A DNA stretch of 64,000 nt. Origin: Schizophyllum amplum. Lineage: Eukaryota > Basidiomycota > Agaricomycetes > Agaricales > Schizophyllaceae. Location: NCBI GenBank assembly GCA_007026445.1, contig VDMD01000008.1:434001-498000 (forward strand). Direction: 5' to 3'. Positions 33,101-44,898 of this stretch are shown here, in pieces. Position numbers and translations under genes: made by a program. Below the pieces are notes generated by a model, which saw only the letters and a program-made list of their open reading frames with translations, was not told where the DNA came from and searched no databases. How positions within the stretch are numbered: position 1 is the stretch's first letter; every line of letters starts with the position of its first letter.

Positions 33101-34246
33101 TTTCCCGCAGGACTACCCTGGCACGTGGACTAATGCGCCTGGAAGGGACTGGGGCGCGCATGGGAACCATTGGGGCGCCCGGCAGGTGGAGGAGTACGAG
33201 CGGTGGTTGCGGACGCCGCCTGCGAAGAGGCCGAATTATGTGGCGTTGGGGACGCCGAGTCCGTGGATGCCGGATTGGTATCGGGCGTTGGGGATGGTGC
33301 GCGGGGGGGTGATGAGTTGGTTAGTGCGCAAGGGAGGAGGTGGTGCAGGAGGAGGAGAGATGCGGGAGGAGGGGAGGGGGCGCGGACGATGCGGAGGATG
33401 CGGCGGACGACGCGGAGGGGCAGACGAGGAGGCGGAGATGCAAATTCCAGGCGTCGAGCCCGTGCTAGGCGCATTCGACTCGGAAGACTGTCCGGATGGA
33501 GTCCCACCGTGGCTGCTGCGCGGTCCGGAGTGCGCCAGGTGGTCCAGGCGATCTGCAGAAGCTGTTGGCCGCCGAAGCGCTCCAGAGCGAGATCACCCGG
33601 CTGCGGGCTCGGCGCATGTTGCCGCCTCTCGAGGGAGCGACCGCGGAGGGCTTGATAAGATGGCCCTGGTACAAGTGCGCGTGCATATGTGCCGGCGCGG
33701 ATGTCCGGGGGATGTTGCTGCGATCTATGCGGTGGATGATGCGGAGGTGGTGAATTGGCAGCGTGCGCTGAGTCAGAAGCCGAGGCAGCCCGTGGTGGGG
33801 GAGGAGGAGGGGGAAGGGGGGATGTCGCCGAAGGAGATGGAGGTGAGTGTCTTTTGTTGTTATTTCTGTGGTTGGGGTGTTTTTGTTCGCGTCGTGCGCG
33901 TTGATGGAAACCCGAACGCGCCCAGGCGGAGGTGCTGTTTGTGATTGAGGCGCTGACGGTGTTTGTGCAGCTGGCCAATGTGCGCGCTAAGGAAGAAGAT
34001 ATTATGGGGTACGTGACGACTGGGAATTTCTCGCTCGCGAGAGGCGAGGGGTTCGCCATCGGGGCAGTGAATTGACCATGTTTTTGGTGTTGGAGGAGCA
34101 GAGGCAGAGGTGAGGTCTTAATCCCAGGTGTAGAATCGATGACTGACTTTGATTCTAGGTTATCTTCGAGAATGCTGTTTGTTAAGGTGAAGGACAGAAA
34201 TAGCAGGCTGTGCCGTGGTGCTCGTTTGGAGTTATTAGAGGGGTAG
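30181..34246 (+). CDS. POP1: RNase P/MRP subunit POP1, reading frame broken in this sequence
   Basis: Largest protein subunit of RNase P and RNase MRP (tRNA 5' and pre-rRNA processing). Exon 1 starts 30181 (MAPKRPAANEESSTARKRAK). Spliced family blocks follow: MKKLPGAIQVEKFAEARAFE, QRAWQALPRHLRRRAASHDP, DKTWLETHV, MWGYKLV, EKSFRPSHRAA, HDASYEGPIEIRG, FEIMGPQANQVLRGAL, VPRGMVVGFEVDDPRLR, the POPLD segment GWTLIFPAGWGMA with LVHTGTRV, DYPGTW, then VQVRVHMCRRGCPGD, YVTTGNFSLARGEGFAIG and LFVKVKDRNSRLCRGARLEL. At least eight frame shifts are needed, each fixed by one missing base (near 30766, 30880, 31059, 31073, 31440, 33014, 33051, 34071). Serine/threonine/alanine-rich insertions with minisatellites enlarge the protein. 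Being essential, it is more likely affected by consensus errors than a true pseudogene. Confidence 0.85.
31592..31743 (+). repeat. 18-bp minisatellite inside POP1
   Basis: About eight copies of ACCGCTGCTACCACCTCA, partly degenerate. In the POP1 frame it encodes a Thr/Ala/Ser run (TAATTS repeated) in a poorly conserved insertion. Confidence 0.8.
31921..31968 (+). repeat. 24-bp direct repeat inside POP1
   Basis: Two exact-looking units of 24 bp (31921-31944, 31945-31968), with a degenerate third before them. They encode THAGSAYS repeats in the linker just before the conserved FEIMGP block. Confidence 0.75.
33890..33923 (+). repeat. 34-bp sequence in a POP1 intron, inverted copy at 38560-38593
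   Basis: CGTCGTGCGCGTTGATGGAA, continuing ACCCGAACGCGCCC, lies at the 3' end of an intron, directly before the AG. An identical copy on the opposite strand lies at 38560-38593 downstream of the kinase gene. Confidence 0.7.
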
Positions 34247-34389
34247 ACTGATAATCTTGTCGGTCCAGCAACCGCAGTTCTTGTGACTTTGAGAAATGAG
34301 ACTACGGTCAAGTGCCGCATGGTCGTCTGCAGCGAGCCGCACATGCAGACAGTCATGGTGTTACAATGATGCTATTCGTTGGCATACTA

Positions 34390-35011
34390 CTATACGGCCC
34401 TTCGGTCTGTCATGGTGCGCACAATGCAGCCAGTGCCAGCAGCTTCCGTCAACTGGACAATCGTGAGTGCAGGCTTCATGCGCATATTGGACATAACACA
34501 CCTTCTCGTGCCATCCAAGAAGGACGTTCCCACTGGTGTCCTCCATGCCTGTCGTCGCCATCCCCTTGTAGAGGTACTTCATCAACGTGTCTTGCGCGTC
34601 TTGCGGCAGCGCCCTCACGACCCCTGGAATCTCAGTAGAGCGGGTCGCGTTCAGGATGGAAGGATGGTGTGCAAGGTGATCATCTGATGACCAGCAATGT
34701 GAGTTCAGTAGTCCGCTCGCTGTGCAAAGACACGCACTTTCGCCTCCTCCACGTTCGGTCCGTATGGCGCGTTCTCGAGAGCAATAGTGAGCGCGCCCGT
34801 TGCATCGTTCCTAGGACGCGCAGTCAGACAATTGTTCAGGAGGCGTTCGCGAGGCTGACTTTGAGAGCGCGCTCCGGACCGCGACCTGGCGCTGCTTCGC
34901 CTCGTCCAGGACGGCGGCGGGATCGCGCGGATCAGGTTCGTAGAGTTCGGATTCCTGGATGATATCCTCGTCGTAGGCGTCAATGTCGATCTTCCGGAAG
35001 TTGTACTCCAT
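34390..35011 (-). CDS. ARC15: ARP2/3 complex subunit 5 (ARPC5), frame shifted by 8-bp duplication
   Basis: Smallest subunit of the actin-nucleating ARP2/3 complex. Exons 35011-34860, 34810-34738, one from 34683 and a last one ending at 34390. It begins MEYNFRKIDIDAYDEDIIQE, then DPRDPAAVLDEAKQRQVAVR, ATGALTIALENAPYGPNVEE, RALPQDAQDTLMKYLYKGMA and AAGTGCIVRTMTDRRAV. In the third exon the tandem AGGATGGA AGGATGGT (34653-34668, plus strand) is an 8-bp duplication that throws LHTIL...LNATRSTEIPGVV out of frame; removing one copy restores it. The change is either a real allele, a polymerase slippage product or an assembly error. It is divergent from the PLK4-like gene over 173 bp. Confidence 0.88.
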
Positions 35012-35184
35012 CGTTGTGAGATAGCCCGAGGACGCGGTGGGGGAGAGGGAGAGAGGTGTGATCCGTGGGAACCATCGGGGGTCGCGTTCGATGTGGCGCG
35101 GACGCCTTCTCTCACCCGACCATCACCACCCCGCCGCGACAAACAACAACTCTCCGCGAACGAAACGCCCTGGCACCTCAGGCC

Positions 35185-38100
35185 ATGGCCCTCAGATACA
35201 ATGCCCGTCCGGAGTCTAGCGATACCCTGACTATTGATGTACGCAAACGGCAGACCTGCAGAAGCTGCATCTCATCCTACACCTTGTAGGATTTCGAACT
35301 CGTCGAATCACTGTCACCCGACGGCAGCTACACAAGAAAGCTTGTGCGCTGCTGCCGCGGTCGGCTCAAGAGCCGCCTCTTCGTCATGAGGAAGGTGCGT
35401 TGCTGGTACATCTCTCTGTGAGCCTCCGCTAACCGGAATGAAGATCATCGACCTCCAAGACGACGAATCGTGCCAAGAAGAACAGTCCATACACAGCGAC
35501 CTCTGCCATCCGTCCATTGTCGCCTTCGTCGCGTCTCTCCCATCCTACGTCCACATCCTGGAGCATTGCGAGGCTGGAACGTTGACCGCCTATCTGAGTG
35601 TCCTCAAGTCTGATTGCATGGCGGAGCCAGATGTCGTAGCCCTTCTGAAAGGCATCGCAGACGCATTGGTCTTTCTCGAAAAGCGTTGGTGGTCCATAGG
35701 GATATCCAGCCTGACAACATACTCCTTACTTCGAGCAATAGGCCGGTATGTTCAGGCCAAAGACTATACCTCCAGCGATGACATCTGACTTTTCTACAGA
35801 AGCTGTGCAACTTTTCATCTGCCGTCCGACTGTCCTCGCGCTCAGATCGAGCTTCCGGCTCGTATGGCGCGTTCGAGAACAGAGCGCCGGAAATCGTCTC
35901 CGACTCCCCATACAATTTGCTGCAGACGCGTGGGCCTTTGGATGTGTCGTCTTTCTATGTGCTGCAGGCTTTCATCCATTCCAGGTGCGCGAATCAAGCA
36001 TCCACACTTGTTGAGGTTAACGGAATGATTTCTCAGGCGCGCGTGCCACAAATGACAGCAGATAACATCTGCCGTCTATCGTACAGTGTCCCTCGCCAGA
36101 CGAGTGATGACTTGCGAGATTTGTATAGCGACATATTCCAAACAGTATGTGGTTTATGTCCTTCATGTAATCGCGGTTGATCAAACCCTTGACATAGGCA
36201 GCGGATCGCATTTCGTGCCACGAACTCATCCACCACCCTTTCTTTTGCAGCTCATCGACGGAAGAAAATTTAGCGCCAGCAACTACGGATACCTTTATCT
36301 CCGTCAAGGCTTCAGCGTTTCAGCTCCGGCGCCCTCTCCAGCAGCGCTCTGTCCTAAGCGATACCGGCAACAGCGATCTCCGTAGACTGCTCTCCGATGA
36401 AGTCTCTGGCTTAAAATCTGGGCGACGAATCGTTCTGAGCCCTTGGCCGGGTCGGGGAGCGCTATCAATCGTCTCTCAGCCTCTGCGGACCGGGACGACT
36501 CCGTCTCTGGTCGATACTAACTCAAGCCCGCCATCTTCGCCCGAACCTGAACCTTTGGCAATCAACAGACACCGCTACGTTCCCTGCGACCCTCTGATCA
36601 ACCCTCTCAAGCGCTTTGTCTCCGCCGGCTCTGGGCTCGGTAGTGTCCGATACGCTTTCCAAGCACCGTACTTTGGTATCCTCGACGGCCTTCGATAAAC
36701 CCAGCCTGGCGAAAGCGACCGTGCGACCCGTTGCGGCGGCTGTACCGACCACCGAGGCCATTCCTATCGGCACCGTTCGACCTTCTCCGTCGACGACGCA
36801 TCTCATGGCCCCGAAATCTCACAAGGCTCTGCATGGCCATGTGACTGTACTGCCCTCTCGTTCGCTGCTTGTCGATTTCCGTGAAGCGGAGCGCCGCCGC
36901 AACCTGAAAGGCAACACCGTATTGCTCGTCAGTCCCGATGGTCTTGACGTGCGTGCAGCGTTCTGCATGACCGCATGTGTGTTATATCTGACTTTGTATA
37001 GGTTAAGGTGTACAGTGCTCCGCATCTGAGCACTCCCTGCTGCCTGACCGAACCTATTGCGGAGTATTCGCTTGACGCGCTGCCGAGCGCCTATTGGAAG
37101 GTGTACAACGATGCCGCGGCGCTAGTGGAGAAGATCAAGCAGCGGACTCCTCGAGTAAGCACATTTGTTCACCGCATGTCCTTGCTGACCTCTGTCCAGC
37201 TCGTCATGTACGAAGAGGGCGTCAAATGCAGTCTCATGGCCGATCGCACTCCTGGCGACATCGAGCTTGATTTCTTTTCTAGTGACTCCGCCTCTGCGCA
37301 GACCTCTGGGGGCGCAGGGAAGCCCGAGGCTACGATGCGTATACGACTATCGCGGAAGACTCGAACGGTGGAACTCATTCGTGATGCAAGCACTGGCTCT
37401 GGTGCAGAGTGGACTAGGAAGACTTACACGTATCTGGGCGACAGCTTCGACAGCAGCGACGCGTCAAGAGATATGGGAAGTCGTGCTTTTGACGCTCTTT
37501 CTCACTTTGTGCGGGTCTGCGAGCGGATGGAGGCACTTGCGGGTTCTGATTCGTTGCTCGATGTGGACTCGGGGTCGATGCTTGGCGCTAGATCTGCTCC
37601 CATAAAGCCTTCGACGACTGCTCTTCGCTCTCCTGATCTGGCGACCTGCCCCGTGGAGGAAGGAGGACCTTGATGTCTACGAGCCGCAGCGACGGTTTCC
37701 TCGGTCTCAGCGTTACTCAGCGGCCCGGAAAACTGTGGAGCACGGCGTCGACCTCTCTACGGCAGGAAACGACGCTGCGGAAGGACTTCGACGCTATATC
37801 TTTGGCCGGACCATGAGCTTTGCTGCCAGACCATAGAGCCCTGCCGCCAGACGAAACCATCAAGCGCTTAGGCGACTCGACCAAGCACGTCGATGACTCG
37901 ACGAGGAACGGTGGCTTTCTTTCTAAGAACTTCGAGTGGACGGCGCTCGCTGTGCCCGGGATCGCGACGCGTTTTCTGCCCGACGTGGGGTGGTGCATCC
38001 GGTATGGGTCCCGGGTGTCGCAAGGGGCCGGTTCAGGATTATGTACTTGGACGGGGCGACGATGGATATCGACGTGGACGAGGAGTGGGTGGAGTTGCAG

Positions 38101-38285
38101 CAGAAAGGAGATGTCGTGAGGTGAGTTTTACAAGGAATGTGTGGTTGATGAACTGACAATGTGGTAGGGTGGGGATGCGCGACCCGCAGGTGAGGCGGAA
38201 GACGGGTGGGAGGATGAAGGCGTTTGAGGAGTTTGTGTCGATGTTTGATGATGATGATGAGGAGGAGGAAGAGGCAGGGGAGTGA
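35185..38285 (+). CDS. PLK4-like protein kinase with cryptic polo-box region, frame broken
   Basis: The first exon encodes MALRYNARPESSDTLTID, then DFELVESLSPDGSY and LFVMRKIIDL (the ATP-binding Lys), EHCEAGTLTAYL, VVHRDIQPDNILLTSSNRP (HRD intact), APEIVSDSPY and FAADAWAFGCVVFLCAAGFH. The activation segment begins KLCNFSSAVRL, where the DFG motif reads NFS. A long linker leads to a polo-box-like part: SRSLLVDFREAERRRNLKGN, VLLVSPDGLDVKVYSAPHLS, YWKVYNDAAALVEKIKQRTP, LVMYEEGVKCSLMA. A last polo-box-like unit has FLPDVGWCIRYGSRVSQG and FRIMYLDGA, ending MKAFEEFVSMFDDDD. PLK4 kinases drive centriole or spindle-pole duplication. Frame shifts near 35685, 35915, 36635, 37670 and 38027 are each explained by one missing base. 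Assignment to PLK4 rests on the C-terminal blocks. Confidence 0.72.
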
Positions 38286-38820
38286 CTACGGAGATGTGCG
38301 TCCTGCGATACCACAATACAAGCGATACCTTGCAAGTCTTTGGCAAGCTTGGCCTTGACGTCTTGGGTGAACAAGGGGAGTTCCGCATTGGGAAGGTTTT
38401 GTTGTGAGGCGCCGGGCCGAACCTGTCGTTCACGGTTCCTCTCCTTTCCTCTCCTCTGAGTTTACTGTTCCAAACGATTCTCAAATAGTACGCATTTTGA
38501 AGATATTGACCAGACTGCAAGCTGCGACGCGTTGAAGACGAATGGTCCGGAGTTGACCGGGGCGCGTTCGGGTTTCCATCAACGCGCACGACGCGACCAA
38601 AATTCTTCTTGACTTAGACCGCGAAGGCGTCAAGGTTGGATGCTGGTTGCGGCATCAGTGAAGCGGACACTCCTGCACCAAAGGGCTGGCTCTTTGGGGG
38701 CGCAGTCGCCGCGGTCTGACAGCTGCAGCATGGCGGTCAGCAGGCGTGAAAGTCACGCTCCTTCGCCATTCTAGGGCTTCGTCATTTTCGACTATCTTCT
38801 CTCCTTCACTGCACACGACG
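38286..38820. other. Intergenic with the inverted 34-bp copy (38560-38593)
   Basis: 3' flank of the kinase and promoter of the oligopeptidase. It carries the minus-strand copy of the 34-bp POP1 intron sequence. No gene recognised. Confidence 0.5.
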
Positions 38821-41427
38821 ATGGCTAGCCTTACCCCGCCTCAACCCGCGCCGACATGGACGCACTCCGCGGAGGACATCATGCGCCTCACGAAGGAGGC
38901 CATCGAAGCCGATCGGACGCACCAGGACAAGGTCGCCGCCCTGGCGGAGGCGGACTGTAACTTCGACTCGGTGCGTAGAGGTGCTGCATGGAGGCCATCC
39001 AATGTCTGACCGGCATACGCTCAGGTGTTTCGCGCATTGGCAGATGCGGACACCAAGTTCGACGCCGTTACAGAACCCCTCTGCTTCTATCAGAATGTCT
39101 CTACGAGCAAGGAGCTACGCGACGCTCCAACGATGCTGAAGGTCTCGTTCGCGAGTTCGGCGTGGAATCATCTATGCGCCTGGACGTCTTCAAGGCCAAG
39201 GTGGCCGCGGAGAAGAACATGAAAGCGTCCGGCGAATACGACAAGCTCTCCTCGGAAGACAAGCGCCTCGTCGACAAGATGATCCTCGATGGCAAGCGCG
39301 CTGGTCTAGCACTCCCGGATGACAAACGCAATTCTCTATGGCCCTCAAAAAGGAGCTGTCGCAGACTTGCCTGCAGTTCAGCGTGCGTGTACATCTTGGG
39401 CGCCTAATCGCGAGGCTTACCCTCGATGTAGAAAAACTTCAACGAGGAGAACGAGGTCATTGCGTTACGGAAGAAGAGCTCAAGGGCGTACCGAAAGATA
39501 TTGTCTCCGGCTACAAGAAGCGCACAGAGGGGGACAAGACGGTCTACGACGTGACGTTCAAGACCCCGGACATCTTCCCCGTGTTCAAGTTTGCGGAGAA
39601 CCCGACTACTCGACAGCGAGCTCAGGAAGGGCACGAGTCTCGTCTGGCGGTCAACGTGCCCCTTCTCGACAAGGCGCTTGAGCTCCGTCGGAAGATTGCT
39701 GATCTCCTTGGGTATCCCACTTGGGCGGACTACATCACCGAGGAGAAGATGATCAAGAATGCCCGCGGTGTCGTCGATGTCCGTCTCCGTGTCTCTGATC
39801 CTCATAGCTTGCTCATATGACGCCTGCAGTTCCTTGCAGACCTTGAGCAGAAGCTACGCCCCGTCGCTCTGAAGGAGCGCGAGACGCTGCTGGCCATGAA
39901 GTTGAAGGAGCACAAGGCAAAGAACCTGGACTTCGACGGCGAATTCTACATCTGGGACTACAGGTGCGCAAGCCGCTTAGTATTGCTTTCGACTGTTTAT
40001 CAACGCGAATGCAGGTACTACGACCGCAAATATATTGAAGAAACCCTGGACCTTGACGACATGCTCGTCAAGGAGTACTTCCCCGTCTCTGTCGTGGTGC
40101 CCACCATTCTCCAAATCTACCAGGACCTTCTGGGCGTGCGCTTCGTCGAGACGAAGAACGAGACATGGCATCCCGGTGCGTTATTCAACGATTGTAACCA
40201 GAAGACGTGGCTTACAGTCTTCTCCAGAGGTGCAGCAATTCTCCGTCTGGGAGAAGGACGCTACCGACGAGTCGGGCTTCATCGGATATTGCTACCTCGA
40301 CCTCTTCCCTCGCGACTCCAAGTACTCGCACGCGGCTGTGTGGCCACTGCTCAGCGGCTTTGAGAAAGCGGACGGCAAGCGCAGCTACCCTCTAGCTGCC
40401 ATGGTGGCGAACCTTGCGAAGCCGACGCCAGACAAGCCCGCATTGATGCGTCACGACGGTATGTTGGACTTGCTTTCGAGGTGCTGGATGAGTCTGACGG
40501 ATTCATAGACGTTGTGACCTTCTTCCATGAGATGGGTCATGTATTCCACGGTCTTCTGTCGCGGACGAAATACGCGCGGTTCCATGGCACCAGCGTCGCA
40601 CGCGACTTCGTCGAGGCGCCCTCTCAGATGTTGGAGAACTGGTTCGTGATTTTCATTGCCTCTCACAGGCAGCTCACCCATTGCATGGAGGTGCTGGGAG
40701 CCTCGCGTGCTGGAGAAGATGTCCAGCCACTATGAGACCAAGAAGCCACTCTCACCCGAGCTCATCGAGAAGATCATTAAGAGGTAATTTGCTGAGCATC
40801 GTACCTCAGCCTCACTTGCTAACTACACTTACAGCCGTTACGTCAACGTTGGCCTCTTCTACCTTCGTCAACTATTCTTCGCCAACTTTGACATCAAGGT
40901 GCACATGGCCAAGGGTTCGTATATTTCACGAAAACATGTCTCGCTGGCATCTCATCGCTCCCCTCAGAGTCGGAGGATCACACTGCAATGTGGAATAACC
41001 TGCGCGAGTCCATTTCCCTGGTCAAGTCGGGCAAACCATGTCCCGGGCAGGGTACGTTTGGCCACATAACCGGCGGGTACGATGCGGGCTACTACGGGTA
41101 CACGTACTCGCTCGTCTTCGCGGCTGATATGTACGGTGAGTGATGGATGGTGGTGGCCGGTTAGCTTCGTAGGCTCATGCCACTCTATCAGCAACGATCT
41201 TCAAGGCTGACCCGCTCGACCCGGCGCGAGGGAAGAAGTACCGTGATTGCATATTGAAGCCTGGCGGTAGCCGTGAGGAGACTGATTCGCTGAAGGTGCG
41301 TTGCGCTTGGCTAATCGACCCTCACTCGGGAGTGCTGACACCGGTGCAGGAGTTCCTGGGCCGCCCGTCAAACAGCGACGCGTTCTTGAAGGAGCTCTTC
41401 GGCGAAGTGGCACCATCCCACCTGTAG
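38821..41427 (+). CDS. PRD1: M3-family oligopeptidase (thimet/saccharolysin type), frame broken
   Basis: Zinc metallopeptidase of the cytosol that degrades short peptides. It starts [20 protein letters not shown]. Family text includes [120 protein letters not shown] and the active site [20 protein letters not shown] (HExxH). Later come [15 protein letters not shown] and [20 protein letters not shown], ending [11 protein letters not shown]. At least ten introns. Three frame breaks, each fixed by one missing base, lie near 39126, 39329 and 39466, all in the N-terminal half; the catalytic half reads through. Likely a working gene with local consensus errors. Confidence 0.9.
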
Positions 41428-42193
41428 GATACAGCTCACATTTCACATTCATAGGCCGGTGTGTAGTCGCCGTGAAGAATATCGAAACTGACGCAACCTA
41501 TTCGATGAATGTATCGGTCAATCGCATAAAGCTGCATGGTGCACGACTTGTTCAAGCCTGCCTAACGTCAAGTTTCGCGCGTCCGACCGTCCTGCACCTC
41601 TATCTGAGTCTCAATGGCACAGCAAGGTTTGAGTGCTGCGTAGGTAAGATGCACTGGCAAGCCAAGTTTATTTCACTGTCACTCAGCGTTCAGATGCTTC
41701 AACGCCCGTCACGTGCGACGATCTCAGAAGTCGAACCGTGTGAGCTGTCCTGATTGACGAATGATGAGCCACAGGGCCTCCGAGGTTCATGCATGTCAGG
41801 GTGGAAAGCAGAGTCGACAATGTGCCTCGAGACGTAGAGGACGCGGCTTCATGGGCCCGTCAAGCTTGGTTGTCGGTCGAACTTCCTGGCGATTATCCGT
41901 GGTCGTACTGCGAGGAAGGACCGAAGTCGTCCGTCAGGTCGAAAACACCGGGGCACTCGAGGCGCACGGTGAGTGTTCGCCGTGACCGACGCCCGATTGA
42001 CGCTCGCTGTCGCTTTTTCATCTGATGAAGTCGGGATTCAGCACCTGCGTTGGGCTGGTCGGACAGCAAGTGGGTAGTGCATGCCACTATAAAAGCGCTG
42101 GCGAGGAAGGTGTGGTTCCATTCTCCCAAGCGATCCAGCATCTCCCGCACCCTCTCTTCCCAGTTTGCCCTTCACTTACCTTCACAACTAATC
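41428..42193. other. Intergenic; TATA box at 42088-42093
   Basis: 765 bp. TATAAAA at 42088 lies 106 bp before the ATG at 42194. No gene recognised in the rest. Confidence 0.5.
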
Positions 42194-42911
42194 ATGAGTT
42201 TTCTCTCTTCGTCCCTGCGCTTCTGTCGCCGCCGCGCTTGCGGCGCCCTCTACCCTCAAGGCGCGCGACAATGACGATGACTGCTACGTCGCTACCCACG
42301 GGTTCTCGTACCCGGACAAGGAGCAGTACCAGCGCGACCTCATGGACGCATGCCTGGCGGACGAGGCCGCTGTCACGGGCAGCAACCTCTGGGGCAACAA
42401 GGCCTGTGTTGCGGCTGCTGCCAGCTTCCGCAACATTTGGGTAAGTGATGCGCTTCGTGGCACGCCAAGACCAGAGAGCTCATTATATTCAGCCGTCCAC
42501 TGTCCGTGGCCTCGCGGCGTGCAAGAACAGCGAGGAGGCTCAGCTCGACGCGCAGCCCAGTCTGAACTATGACGTCAGTATCTCGCGTTTGTACTTCGTG
42601 AGTCACCCGCTCACTTTGTGCACCAACAGATCTACGCCAGCATCGCTGGCGACTGCGCCTGGGCTGACGGTGGCTGCTCCGTCACCGAGCAGAACTTCAT
42701 CGACTTCATCTACAGCACTCTCAGCGAGATCGGCTCGTCCGGCTACCCTGCGTGCGTTTTTCGAACTCGTCTTTGCTAGTTTGTCGGATTCTAACCCCGT
42801 AGCAGTGTTGACACTCTCATCTCGTCCGGCTGGGAGCCCATATTGAAGTGGGCTGCCTCCGGCGATGAGCTGCCCTACGGCAGCTTCAACGACTGGCTCC
42901 ACTTCTCGTAA
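42194..42911 (+). CDS. Small secreted protein, signal-peptide frame broken
   Basis: Start ATG 42194 (MSFLSS...). With one base restored near 42217 and one near 42227, the leader reads SLALLSAAALAAPSTLKARD, a normal signal peptide with an Ala-x-Ala site and a possible Lys-Ala-Arg Kex2-type site. The mature part is acidic: DNDDDCYVATHGFSYPDKE, LADEAAVTGSNLWGNKACVA, CKNSEEAQLDAQPSLNYD, IYASIAGDCAWADGGCS, ending YGSFNDWLHFS. Four exons; about 165 residues with paired cysteines. I do not recognise the family. Size, leader and TATA-driven promoter fit a fungal small secreted protein. The breaks only affect the leader. Confidence 0.65.
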
Positions 42912-43421
42912 ATCATTCAACGAGAAGCCAACCAGCCTCGCACGGACTCAGTAAATAAACCTACCTCTCTTTTGTTACCGACGGTCTCCTTTGGACTCTA
43001 GTGATTACTTATTGGGCGTACTGTGTTTGACGCGTAATCTACGACGTGGTATACCAGCGGCTTTCCAGCACTCTTTGCTGCTCTCCGTCCGACATTCTCC
43101 AAGGAGTGGCAGACTGTCGAATTCCTTGGAAGATGTTGGTGAGTCCCGGCGCGCGTGCACCGTGGTATTCTCTGAGCTCGTCATTGCTCTTCGTCTTCTG
43201 CTTGTCACGTCGGTTCTGAATCAGGCTTGCTCACAGTTTCGATCTCGATATGCAAGTCACCTCTGCTGTGCTGCTGGTCGCTTGAGTGATGGTTCGATCG
43301 AACGTTGGATTTGCCGAAGCCCCTCATGATCGCCCGCCGAATTGACGACGGACGAAGTGAAACCAACGGATTCTTGAAGCCACCTCTCCGACCCCTCCCT
43401 CGAATACCACCCTTCAACTGT
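42912..43421. other. Intergenic
   Basis: 510 bp. An open extension of the NAPE-PLD frame begins at 43305, but I use the ATG at 43422. Nothing else recognised. Confidence 0.4.
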
Positions 43422-44898
43422 ATGAGTTTGAAAGTTCTTGACCTGGCGAAGGGCGTCGTGTCCCGAGAGACACGGCCCGCGCACTGGCTAGATGCCGAGG
43501 GCACCGCGTTCAAGAACCCTTGGAGCAGCTCTCGCGAGTTTGACTGGAAGGACAAGCTCTGGGTGCGTGCCATACTCTGGCTATTGACAATGATACCAAA
43601 CGCAAGCCCTTGCAGATTGCGCAGACCTTGCTTGGGCGTACATTGACAGCAATCCCAGCGGACATCAGCCAACGAATGCCTGTGCGAAAGCCGGTATGGG
43701 ACCACGGCGAAGCGCGCAAGGATAACATCAAGGCGACCTGGCTGGGCCATGCAGCTTTCCTCGTCGAAATGCCCCACCGGGCGGGGGCCGAACGCGGCAT
43801 CCGTATCCTGTTCGACCCTGCCCTCAGCGACTATTGCTCCCCAGTTGATATTGCTCGCTTCAAGCGCATCACTCGTGAGCTACCAGGCACATCTTTATTT
43901 ATGTTCTGACTCGGGTTGCAGCTCCTGCCAGCACAGTGGCTGACCTGCCCGATGTGGATGCTGTCGTGATATCAGTGCGTACGGTGGCGTCCAAGCAATG
44001 AGTGCAACTCACCTCGAATTCCAAAGCATGATCATTACGACCAGTACGCGAACCCGTTTATCTCTGCTTTTACCACGTGCTCACATCGCCTCAGTCTTGA
44101 TTTCAAGACAATACTCGCCCTCACCTGTCGATCGCATATGCCACACTTCTTTGCTCCCAGAGGCAACGATGGCACCCTCAAGTCGTTCGGCATCCCAGAG
44201 AGTCACCGTCATACGCTGGATTGGTGGGAGAGTCGACGCCTTTCTCTCGACCTACCGTCGTCCGACGACAAGACCGTTGGTTCTTCGCTTTTCGTCGACA
44301 TCACTTGCACGCCAGCTCAGCATAACTGCGGGCGAACTGCCATGGACAAGGTCCTCGCTCCAAGAACGCTTTGGGGGAGCTGGGTAGTTGAGGACGTCCC
44401 CGACGATGCAGGTTCCGTGGGCAAGAAGGCATACTTCTCCGGTGATACGGCATATCGCGCTCTGCTAGACGGGAAAAAGGAAACGGACTGTCCCTCATGC
44501 CCCGCATTCAAAGAAATAGGCGAACGCTTTGGCGGGTTTGACGCCGCCATGCTACCCATTGGGTGAGTGTCGTGCCATGTCGCAAGACGGTCGACTGACG
44601 TGGTGTGGTGTATAGGTGCTACCTACCTCACCGCTTCATGTCGCCTCTACATTCTTCGCCTCGTGACAGCGTTCAGATTTTCCAAGATATACGCGCGAAG
44701 CGTGCTGTCGCGATGCACTGGGGGTGAGCCTCACGCGCCGTTTTGCGGGCGATCAACTAAAGCTATCGCAGCACTTGGATACTCTCTGAAGAGCCGGTCT
44801 TGGAACCACCGGAAAAGCTGAAGGAGGAATGTGCGGCGGCGGGGCTGGCGGAGGACGCTTTCACCGCTTGCGAATTGGGAGAAACCAGGTTCTTTTGA
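43422..44898 (+). CDS. NAPE-PLD-like metallo-beta-lactamase-fold hydrolase
   Basis: Phospholipase D-type enzyme that cleaves N-acyl-phosphatidylethanolamine or related lipids. About seven exons join cleanly. It begins MSLKVLDLAKGVVSRETRPA, then FKNPWSSSREFDWKDKLW, WLGHAAFLVEMPHRAG (family THATVLVQ-like strand) and ILFDPALSDYC. The zinc-binding HxHxDH motif HDHYDHLD is created by splicing (the exon break falls within the second His codon). Further ligands are in CTPAQHNCGR, FSGDTAY and VAMHWGTWILSEEP. Catalytic residues are complete and, unlike its left neighbours, the gene has no frame break. The frame is open upstream to 43305; I chose the ATG where family similarity begins. Confidence 0.9.

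Noticed and set aside
30181..34246. POP1 as a true pseudogene
   Set aside because: Possible, but the same one-base breaks occur in six neighbouring genes, two of them with single-copy essential functions in fungi, so consensus error is preferred until reads are checked.
33130..34356. 408-residue open frame on the minus strand, Pro/Arg/Ser-rich
   Set aside because: Antisense to POP1 exons with clear family motifs on the plus strand; long antisense frames are common in GC-rich coding DNA.
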